In this document: one piece after another, positions 6,736 to 12,492 of the stretch
Numbering within the stretch: position 1 is the first letter of the stretch
How the letters are laid out: the number at the start of each line of letters is the position of its first letter
Assembly: GCA_946479805.1 (NCBI GenBank)
Contig: CAMLHP010000053.1
Coordinates: 1 to 12,492 of the forward strand
Length of the DNA stretch: 12,492 bases
Direction of reading: 5' to 3'
Source: an uncultured Gemmatimonadota bacterium
GTDB lineage: Bacteria > Gemmatimonadota > Gemmatimonadetes > Gemmatimonadales > GWC2-71-9
Notes under the pieces: model-generated
Seen by the model: only the letters and a program-made list of their open reading frames with translations
Database searches by the model: none
Told to the model about the DNA's origin: nothing
Program-made: the position numbers and the translations under genes

Positions 6736-8277
6736 ATGGTGGCGGCTGGAATCTTCTCCAGCCGAATCGTCGGGTTCGTGCGTGGCGCAGCCGTGGCCCA
6801 CTTCCTCGGCGCTGGAGCCGCGGCCGACTCGTGGCAGGCCGCTTTCCGCATCCCCAACTTCCTGCAGAATCTTTTTGGCGAGGGCGCCCTCTCGGCCTCT
6901 TTCATCCCGGTCTATTCCAGCCTGCTGGGGCAGGGCCGGGAACAGGACGCCCGCAGGGTGGCCGGCGCGGTGGCCGCGCTTCTCGCCATCATGGTAGCGA
7001 CGCTGGTCCTGCTCGGCATCCTGGTCACGCCCTGGCTGATTTCGCTCATCGCGCCCGGGTTTGAGGGCGAGCGGCGTGATCTCGCCATCCGGCTGGTTCG
7101 CATCGTGTTCCCCGGCACCGGGCTGCTGGTGCTGTCGGCATGGTGCCTCGGAGTGCTCAACAGCCACGGCCGGTTTTACCTGGCGTACGCATCGCCGGTG
7201 GCGTGGAACCTCGTCATTATCGCGGCGCTCCTGCTGGCTGGGAGCCAGCGAAGCGGAAGCTCCGTCGCAGTCATCGCGGCCTGGGGAGCGGTTGCGGGAA
7301 GTGCCCTCCAGCTCCTGATCCAGCTTCCGGCAGTATTGCCGCTGGTCAGGGGAATGTCGCTCCGCCCGGGGGTTTCGGAGCCGGGTGTCCGGACCGTGCT
7401 CTCGCGATTCGGTCCCGCATTCGTCACGCGGGGCGTGACCCAGATAGGCGCCTACGTAGACACGTTGATCGCGTCCTTTCTGCCTCTGGGCATGCTCGCG
7501 AGCCTGGGCTACGCCCAGCTTCTGTCGTACCTGCCAATCAGCCTTTTCGGCATCGCGGTGTCGGCCGCGGAGCTGCCAGCCATGTCCCGCACCACCGGTG
7601 ATGCCGGCGACCTCACCGACGACATCCGGCTCCAGCTCCGCAGCCGCCTGGCCGCTGGACTCCGTCAACTCGCTTATTTCGTCGTTCCGTCAGCAGTGGC
7701 GTTCCTCGCGCTGGGACATGTGCTGGCCGGGGTGCTCTTTCAGAGCGGCCGCTTCACCGAGCGTGACACTATCATCGTGTGGACCATCCTGGGTGGCTCC
7801 GCCGTTGGGCTGCTGGCCGCAACGATGGGACGTCTCTTCTCATCCGCCTATTATGCCCTCCGCGACACCCGCACTCCGCTCCGCTACGCGGGAATCCGCG
7901 TCGGCTTCAACGTGGCACTGGGGTGGTTTGCCGCGCTGCACCTGCCTCGCCTCCTCGGGCTGGAGCCATCGTGGGGTGGGGCTGGCCTGACCGCAGCGGC
8001 CGGAGTGGCGGCGTGGGTCGAGTTCACCCTCCTCAGGCGCGGACTTGCTGGACGAATTGGCGGCGTGGGAGTGCCCGTGACGCTGCTGCTCCGGCTGTGG
8101 CTGGCGGCACTGTTGGCCGCGGCGGCAGCCTGGGCCGTGCTGACGTGGGTGCCGGTGCCAGGACCGAGGCCGATCGGCATACTGGCGCTGATGGCCTACG
8201 GTGCTACGTACCTTGTCTCCACTCGGGTGCTGGGCGTGAAGGAGGCCCACTCCCTGCTCGGCCGGCTGCGCCGATGA
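6736..8277 (+). CDS. murJ: Lipid II flippase MurJ (MviN family)
   Basis: A 513-residue polytopic membrane protein of the MOP superfamily that moves lipid II across the inner membrane for peptidoglycan synthesis. N-terminal motifs SSRIVGFVRG (8-17), then AADSW, then FRIPNFLQNLFGEGALSASF (37-56) are typical. Later GRLFSSAYYALRDTRTP is the conserved loop before the last helices. About a dozen or more hydrophobic segments are visible; the family has 14. Counting from E. coli, Arg10, Arg16 and Asp31 match conserved Arg18, Arg24 and Asp39, but the pair at 52-53 is Gln44-Asn45. The frame is open upstream with family-like residues (LTSRRPAL) but no ATG, GTG or TTG in the stretch I read back to about 6622, so the N-terminus is about 8 residues shorter than in E. 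coli. Its stop overlaps the uvrC start (ATGA). Confidence 0.93.
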   Translation: MVAAGIFSSRIVGFVRGAAVAHFLGAGAAADSWQAAFRIPNFLQNLFGEGALSASFIPVYSSLLGQGREQDARRVAGAVAALLAIMVATLVLLGILVTPWLISLIAPGFEGERRDLAIRLVRIVFPGTGLLVLSAWCLGVLNSHGRFYLAYASPVAWNLVIIAALLLAGSQRSGSSVAVIAAWGAVAGSALQLLIQLPAVLPLVRGMSLRPGVSEPGVRTVLSRFGPAFVTRGVTQIGAYVDTLIASFLPLGMLASLGYAQLLSYLPISLFGIAVSAAELPAMSRTTGDAGDLTDDIRLQLRSRLAAGLRQLAYFVVPSAVAFLALGHVLAGVLFQSGRFTERDTIIVWTILGGSAVGLLAATMGRLFSSAYYALRDTRTPLRYAGIRVGFNVALGWFAALHLPRLLGLEPSWGGAGLTAAAGVAAWVEFTLLRRGLAGRIGGVGVPVTLLLRLWLAALLAAAAAWAVLTWVPVPGPRPIGILALMAYGATYLVSTRVLGVKEAHSLLGRLRR

Positions 8278-10085
8278 ACGACTCGGCTGCAACGCTCGAG
8301 CGGAAGCTCGCGACCCTGCCTGACGGTCCCGGCGTCTACCTCTGGAAGGATGACGAGGGAGGAGTGCTGTACGTCGGAAAGGCGAAGCGGCTGTCGTCGC
8401 GGGTTCGCAGCTACGTGAACGCAGACCCCGGCGACAGCCCCAAGAACACGCTGCTCCGCCGTCTTATTGCCGACGTCGAGACCATCGTCGTGCCTGACGA
8501 AGCCCAGGCGCTGGTCCTCGAGAACAACCTCATCAAGGAGTACCGGCCGCGCTTCAACGCGGTGCTGAAGGACGACAAGAGCTATCCCTCGATAGCCGTC
8601 ACACTGGGTGAGCCGTTTCCCCGTGTGCTGGTGACCCGGCGGCGCAACATCGCCGGCGCCCGCTACTTCGGTCCCTTCACTGACGTGGGCCAGCTCAGGA
8701 AGACCCTGGCCATCATCCGCCGCCTGTACACGGTGCGCAGCTGCCCCGACGACATCCCGCGCGAACGCCGGGAACGACCCTGCCTGGATTACCACATAGG
8801 CCGCTGCAAGGCTCCCTGCGTAGGCTGGCAGGCGGAGCCCGACTACCGTGCCATGATAGGCGACGTGCTCGAGTTCCTCGAGGGCCGCACCGGCGACGTT
8901 CGGGAGTTGGTGCGCGACGCCATGCTGCAGGCGTCTGGGCGAGAGGACTTCGAGCGCGCCCGCGAGATGCGTGATGCGCTCAAGTGGCTCGAGCGGCTCG
9001 AGGCACCGAGTGCAGTGGAGGTGATAGGCACGGGGGACGCCGACGTGATCGGCTTTGTGCGCGACGGGGACGACGGAGTCGGAGTGCTGCTGCGCGTGCG
9101 AGACGGCCGGGTGGTCGGCAGGGAACACCGCTTCTTCGAAGGCATCGAGGACACCGGCGATGGCACGGTGCTGTCCAGCTTCATGGTCCAGTTCTATACC
9201 CTGCTCGAGGACAGGTCCAGGCGGCTGGTGGTGCCGTTCCCGCCAGAGGACTGGGACGCGCTGCGCCAGGTGCTGCCGGACACCACGTGGACCATCCCCC
9301 AGCGCGGCACACTCGCCCGGTGGCTGCAACTGGCGGACCAGAACGCACGCCACCTCATGGAATCGCTGAGGATCGAGAGCTTCGAGACCGAGGAGCGGGC
9401 CGAGGATCCGGTGTACGCCCTGGGCCGCGACCTGGGCATGACCTCGGTGCCACGCAGCTTCATCTGCGTGGACATCTCCCACAACCAGGGCCGCGACATG
9501 GTGGGCTCGCTGGTCTGGTTCGAGGCTGGCCGCCCCCGGAAGAGCGAGTACCGCCGGTACCGCATCAAGGGCCTGGCAGAGCAGGATGACTTCGCCGCCA
9601 TTCATGAGGTGCTGACACGCTTTCTGACCCGGCGGCGCGAGGAGGGAACCAGGCTGCCGGACCTCATAGTGGTTGATGGCGGCAAGGGCCAGCTCAACGC
9701 GGCGATGGACGCCATGCAGTCGCTCGGCATGGGCGACATTCCGCTGGCCAGCCTCGCCAAGCGTGACGAGGAGGTGTTCGTGCCCGGACGCAGCGACCCA
9801 CTCCGGCTGAGCCGACGCTCTCCCTCACTCAGGCTGTTGCAGCGAGCGCGCGACGAAGCCCACCGATTCGGGGTCAGCTACAGCAGGAAGCGCCGTACCG
9901 CCCGCACCATCACGTCCGAACTGCTGGCCATTCCAGGTGTCGGGCCCAACCGCCGCCGTGCCTTGCTGGAGCGGTTCGGCAGCCTGGCCGGAGTGCGAAG
10001 CGCGACGCCCAGGGAGATCGCCGCCGTGCCCGGGTTCTCCACCGCGCTGGCGGAGCGGATTCTCGAGCACCTGAAGGAGCATTGA
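8274..10085 (+). CDS. uvrC: Excinuclease ABC subunit C (UvrC)
   Basis: A 603-residue nuclease that makes both incisions in nucleotide excision repair after UvrA/UvrB damage loading. The N-terminal GIY-YIG domain has GVYLW (20-24) and YVGKAKRLSSRV (33-44) for the 3' cut. Cys157, Cys170, Cys178 and Cys182 (CX12CX7CX3C) match the Fe-S cluster ligands known in E. coli UvrC. A UVR helix pair (FERAREMRDALKWLERL) binds UvrB. The RNase H-like 5' nuclease shows DISH (Asp400), Asp439, VVDGGKGQL (Asp468) and DEAHRF (His530), the expected catalytic set. Two C-terminal helix-hairpin-helix motifs (IPGVGPNRR and VPGFSTALAERI) bind DNA. ATG 8274 overlaps murJ by 4 nt; the frame is open further upstream, but that part lies inside murJ and is not UvrC-like. 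Confidence 0.97.
   Translation: MNDSAATLERKLATLPDGPGVYLWKDDEGGVLYVGKAKRLSSRVRSYVNADPGDSPKNTLLRRLIADVETIVVPDEAQALVLENNLIKEYRPRFNAVLKDDKSYPSIAVTLGEPFPRVLVTRRRNIAGARYFGPFTDVGQLRKTLAIIRRLYTVRSCPDDIPRERRERPCLDYHIGRCKAPCVGWQAEPDYRAMIGDVLEFLEGRTGDVRELVRDAMLQASGREDFERAREMRDALKWLERLEAPSAVEVIGTGDADVIGFVRDGDDGVGVLLRVRDGRVVGREHRFFEGIEDTGDGTVLSSFMVQFYTLLEDRSRRLVVPFPPEDWDALRQVLPDTTWTIPQRGTLARWLQLADQNARHLMESLRIESFETEERAEDPVYALGRDLGMTSVPRSFICVDISHNQGRDMVGSLVWFEAGRPRKSEYRRYRIKGLAEQDDFAAIHEVLTRFLTRRREEGTRLPDLIVVDGGKGQLNAAMDAMQSLGMGDIPLASLAKRDEEVFVPGRSDPLRLSRRSPSLRLLQRARDEAHRFGVSYSRKRRTARTITSELLAIPGVGPNRRRALLERFGSLAGVRSATPREIAAVPGFSTALAERILEHLKEH
10074..10079 (+). promoter_or_regulatory. Ribosome binding site for threonine synthase
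   Basis: AAGGAG lies inside the end of uvrC, 5 nt before ATG 10085. It favours this ATG over the in-frame TTG at 10082, which would leave only 2 nt of spacing. Confidence 0.65.
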
Positions 10086-11230
10086 TGGACTGGACGCTCG
10101 CCTGTCTTGCCTGCGGCGCTACGTCGGCAGCCGACGGAATGCCCACTGTCTGCCGCTGCGGTGAGCCGTGGGTAGTGGAGTACCAATCACGGGTGCCCGG
10201 CCTGCTGGACCGGGCCGAGCTCCGGCGGCACTCCGGCATGTGGCGCTTTCAGCCGTTCCTGCCGCTGATGCCGGAGGAATCTCCTGTCACGCTGGGTGAG
10301 GGCGACACCCCGCTCCTGGAGCTGCAGCGCACCGGGGAGAGGCTGGGCGCGCCGCAACTCCTGCTGAAGGACGAATCGGTCAATCCGACCGGCAGCTTCA
10401 AGTCGCGCGGTCTCTCCGCTGCCATTACCCGGGCAGCCGCGGCCGGCGCCACCGGCTTCGTCCTCCCTACGGCCGGCAACGCCGGAGTTGCAGCATCCGC
10501 GTATGGCGCACGCGCTGGCCTCCCGGTGCAGGTGTTCGCCCCTGCATGGACCCCCGCACGGCTGGTGGAGCAGATGCGACGCTTCGGCGCCAGCGTCACG
10601 CTGCTCGACGGCCACATAGGTGTCTGCGGCGGCGCGGCGCGCGAGTGGGCAGCCGAGCGGGGCTGGAACGACCTATCCACCCTGCGCGAGCCATATCGCA
10701 TAGAGGGCAAGAAGACCCTGGGGCTCGAGATCGCCATGCAGCTGGGGTGGAGCCTGCCGTCTGCGGTGATTTATCCCGCTGGGGGCGGGACCGGCCTCAT
10801 AGGCATGTGGCGTGCCTTCACCCAGCTGAGGGAACTCGGCTGGGTGAGCGATGAGATGCCCAGGCTGTTCGCGGTGCAGAGCGAAGGCTGCGCGCCGGTG
10901 GTGCGCGCTTGGGAAGGGGGAGCTGAAGCGGTCAGCGCATGGCCCGATCCTGACACCTCCGCCTTCGGGCTCCGGGTTCCAGGTCCGCTCGGCGGACGGC
11001 TCATGCTGAGGGCAATTCGCGAGTCACTGGGAGGCGCGGCCGCCGTGAGCGACGCCGAGATGGTCACCATGGCGGAGCGCGTCACGCGCGAGGAAGGAGT
11101 GGACCTGTCGCCGGAGGGCGGCGCGACCCTCGCAGCGGCCAGCCACCTGCTGGCGGATGGCACGCTCACCGCCGGCGACAGGATCGTGACGTTCAACACT
11201 GGAGCCGGCTGGCTCTACCGATCCGCGTGA
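10085..11230 (+). CDS. thrC: Threonine synthase
   Basis: A 381-residue PLP enzyme of fold type II that converts O-phosphohomoserine to threonine and phosphate. The N-terminus carries CLAC (7-10) and CRC (23-25), a small zinc-ribbon-like element seen in this short class of threonine synthases. The PLP lysine is Lys106 in NPTGSFKSRG. PTAGNAGVAA is the Asn loop contacting the cofactor, and YPAGGGTGLIGMW is the phosphate-binding glycine loop. It ends with TFNTGAGWLY, a family signature. Related enzymes such as cysteate synthase or threonine dehydratase fit less well because of the N-terminal Cys element and the C-terminal signature. The start ATG shares one base with the uvrC stop. Threonine metabolism has no evident link with uvrC, so this looks like operon convenience. 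Confidence 0.9.
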   Translation: MDWTLACLACGATSAADGMPTVCRCGEPWVVEYQSRVPGLLDRAELRRHSGMWRFQPFLPLMPEESPVTLGEGDTPLLELQRTGERLGAPQLLLKDESVNPTGSFKSRGLSAAITRAAAAGATGFVLPTAGNAGVAASAYGARAGLPVQVFAPAWTPARLVEQMRRFGASVTLLDGHIGVCGGAAREWAAERGWNDLSTLREPYRIEGKKTLGLEIAMQLGWSLPSAVIYPAGGGTGLIGMWRAFTQLRELGWVSDEMPRLFAVQSEGCAPVVRAWEGGAEAVSAWPDPDTSAFGLRVPGPLGGRLMLRAIRESLGGAAAVSDAEMVTMAERVTREEGVDLSPEGGATLAAASHLLADGTLTAGDRIVTFNTGAGWLYRSA

Positions 11231-11267
11231 TTTGCCCAGCGCGTTTTCGGCGGCCATCTTTCCGTCT

Positions 11268-12492
11268 GTGACGAGCCCTTCCCGCATCGCCATCATCGAT
11301 CCCGCTGCCGGCATCAGCGGAGACATGCTCCTGGGCGCCCTCCTGGCGCTGGGCGCGCCGGAGGCATGGCTGCGCGAACTTCCGCTGCGCCTGGGATACC
11401 AGGGAGTCACGATCGACATTGCTCGAGTGGATCGCAGCGGGCTCTCGGCCACCAAGGTCACGGTCCGGTTGCCCGATGGATCGCACGAGGGCCCGTCGCA
11501 GCCTCACGGACATGCCCATGCACACACCCACGCGCAAGCCATGGCGCACGAGCACGCGCACGATCATCGGCACGGCCGAAGCGAGCCGGGCGCAGTTCAC
11601 CCCCATCACCACGTACCTGAGCTGATAGCCCGGATCGAGCGTGCACCGCTCTCCTCCTGGGTGCGCGAGCGCGCCGTGACCGCGTTCCGGCTACTGGCCG
11701 AGGCGGAAGGGCGAGTGCACGGGGTGCCGCCGGACGAGGTGGCGCTGCACGAGGTGGGCGCCATCGATGCCGTCGTGGATATCGTCGGAGCCATTGAGGG
11801 ATTCGAGCAGCTGGGCGTCAGCCGGATCTTCTCCCGGGCGGTGGCGCTGGGCAGCGGCTGGGTGAACGCGGCCCACGGAGCCATGCCTGTGCCGGCGCCC
11901 GCGACCGCGCTGCTTTTGGAGGGACTTGAGGTCGCCACGTCCGGGCCGGCATCGGGCGAGGCCACGACGCCGACTGGCGCGGTGCTGCTGCGGATCCTGT
12001 CGGAGGGCCCGCCTCCTGCGCGCTGGCGCGCCACAACGACCGGATGGGGAGCCGGGGAGCGTGACCCGGCTGCCTATGCCAATGCGCTGCGCATTACATT
12101 GGCGGAGCCGGTGGCTGAAGCGGGCGAGATTGTGGTACTGGCCACAGACATCGACGACATGAACCCCGAGTTTCTGGAACCGCTGCGGGCTGCGTTGTAC
12201 GAGGCCGGGGCGGTGGATGTCCAGGTCTGGGCCACGCAGGGGAAGAAGGGGCGCATGGGCTTTCGGGTGGAAGCCCTGGCGCCCCCGCCTCTGGCGGAAG
12301 CCGTCACCACAGCGTTTTTTCGGGAGAGCACCACTATCGGCGTGCGGCGGATCATGGCCGAGCGTGCTGTGCTTCCGCGCCGACTGGGCCATGTCCCGGC
12401 AGAGGACGGCAGTAGCGTGCGGGTAAAGTATTCTGAAGCTCCAAACGGCTTGAGGTCAAAGCCTGAACTTGATGATATACAAGCACTTGCGA
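11268..12492 (+). CDS. larC: Nickel-pincer cofactor biosynthesis protein LarC (3' end cut by window)
   Basis: At least 408 residues, running off the right edge. LarC inserts nickel into the pyridinium-dithio pincer cofactor (NPN) of lactate racemase and related LarA enzymes, using CTP. Seen in order: DPAAGISGDMLLGALLALG (11-29); a His-rich segment (73-115); LHEVGAIDAVVDIVG (160-174); HGAMPVPAPATALLL; TTPTG (233-237); and the C-terminal domain TDIDDMNPEFL (293-303), QGKKGRMGF (324-332) and TTIGVR. Both halves are in one frame; in Lactiplantibacillus they are joined by a programmed frameshift. The start is GTG 11268, 37 bp after thrC and without a clear Shine-Dalgarno; TTG 11232 is an alternative. 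No larA, larB or larE is in the window. The final 23 codons have very different base use. Confidence 0.92.
   Translation, partial: MTSPSRIAIIDPAAGISGDMLLGALLALGAPEAWLRELPLRLGYQGVTIDIARVDRSGLSATKVTVRLPDGSHEGPSQPHGHAHAHTHAQAMAHEHAHDHRHGRSEPGAVHPHHHVPELIARIERAPLSSWVRERAVTAFRLLAEAEGRVHGVPPDEVALHEVGAIDAVVDIVGAIEGFEQLGVSRIFSRAVALGSGWVNAAHGAMPVPAPATALLLEGLEVATSGPASGEATTPTGAVLLRILSEGPPPARWRATTTGWGAGERDPAAYANALRITLAEPVAEAGEIVVLATDIDDMNPEFLEPLRAALYEAGAVDVQVWATQGKKGRMGFRVEALAPPPLAEAVTTAFFRESTTIGVRRIMAERAVLPRRLGHVPAEDGSSVRVKYSEAPNGLRSKPELDDIQALA
11484..11612 (+). other. His-rich metal-binding segment inside LarC
   Basis: Residues 73-115 of LarC contain 15 histidines, many as alternating His-X pairs (HGHAHAHTHA, HEHAHDHRH) and ending HPHHH. 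Such loops are common in LarC and other nickel-handling proteins and probably hold Ni2+ before insertion. On the DNA it appears as repeated CAC/CAT-GC units, a low-complexity stretch that may vary in length between strains. Confidence 0.75.
12423..12492 (+). other. AT-rich end segment with shifted codon use in larC
   Basis: From about codon 386 of larC the composition changes abruptly. The last 72 bases are about 44% GC by hand count, and 7 of 23 third positions are G or C, against strongly GC-ending codons elsewhere. Codons rare in the rest of the window (AGG, ATA, TCA, CTT, CAA) cluster here. The translation still resembles the LarC C-terminus (VRVKYSE, then KPELDDIQALA), so the frame is likely correct. 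Confidence 0.6.

Noticed and set aside
6247..7668. 473-codon open frame on the minus strand
   Set aside because: It lies antisense to bshC, the small membrane gene and murJ. Its translation is low-complexity, rich in Arg, Gly and Glu, with no domain, as expected of a GC-rich shadow frame.
7779..8273. Upstream extension of uvrC by 165 codons
   Set aside because: The added part lies inside murJ out of frame and reads as Arg/Gly/Pro-rich noise; the GIY-YIG domain begins normally after ATG 8274.
8196..9605. 469-codon open frame on the minus strand
   Set aside because: Antisense to uvrC, which has all its catalytic motifs. The shadow arises from high GC in third positions and shows no recognisable fold.
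11484..11612. CAC/CAT-rich repeat considered as a tandem DNA repeat or CRISPR-like element
   Set aside because: The periodicity follows the codons of a His-rich loop within an intact larC frame; there are no spacers or repeated units at the DNA level.

Overview
The window is a GC-rich stretch of chromosome, densely coding, with every convincing gene on the + strand. It carries housekeeping genes only: I see no mobile element, CRISPR array, tRNA or rRNA gene. BamA and Skp show a diderm (outer-membrane) bacterium. BshC shows that it probably makes bacillithiol. That pairing, the GC content and the overall gene style fit Gemmatimonadota best, with Acidobacteriota as an alternative; this is inference, not an alignment result.

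Layout. 1-2349 is an envelope block: the 3' end of bamA, the periplasmic chaperone skp/ompH, a strong GC-rich stem-loop, fabZ, and an LpxK-family protein whose nucleotide-binding loop is degenerate. The lpxD and lpxA genes that usually flank fabZ in this cluster are absent here. 2398-4896 holds a glutamate dehydrogenase, the 23S rRNA methyltransferase RlmH and a class I SAM methyltransferase. 4893-8277 holds bshC, a small membrane/coiled-coil protein and the lipid II flippase murJ. 8274-11230 holds uvrC and a threonine synthase. From 11268 to the right edge runs larC, a nickel-pincer cofactor gene with a His-rich loop, cut by the window edge.

Many junctions overlap or nearly touch (1 nt at gdh/rlmH and uvrC/thrC, 4 nt at methyltransferase/bshC and murJ/uvrC), so much of 2398-11230 is probably co-transcribed and translationally coupled. 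The functions are mixed: envelope assembly, peptidoglycan export, thiol redox, DNA repair, amino-acid metabolism and ribosome maturation.

The points most worth a second look are the eroded LpxK together with the missing lpxD/lpxA, the 14-bp hairpin between skp and fabZ, the methyltransferase coupled to bshC, the unnamed small membrane protein, and a sharp drop in GC and GC3 in the last ~70 bases of the larC reading frame. I found no clear evidence of a wholly new system.
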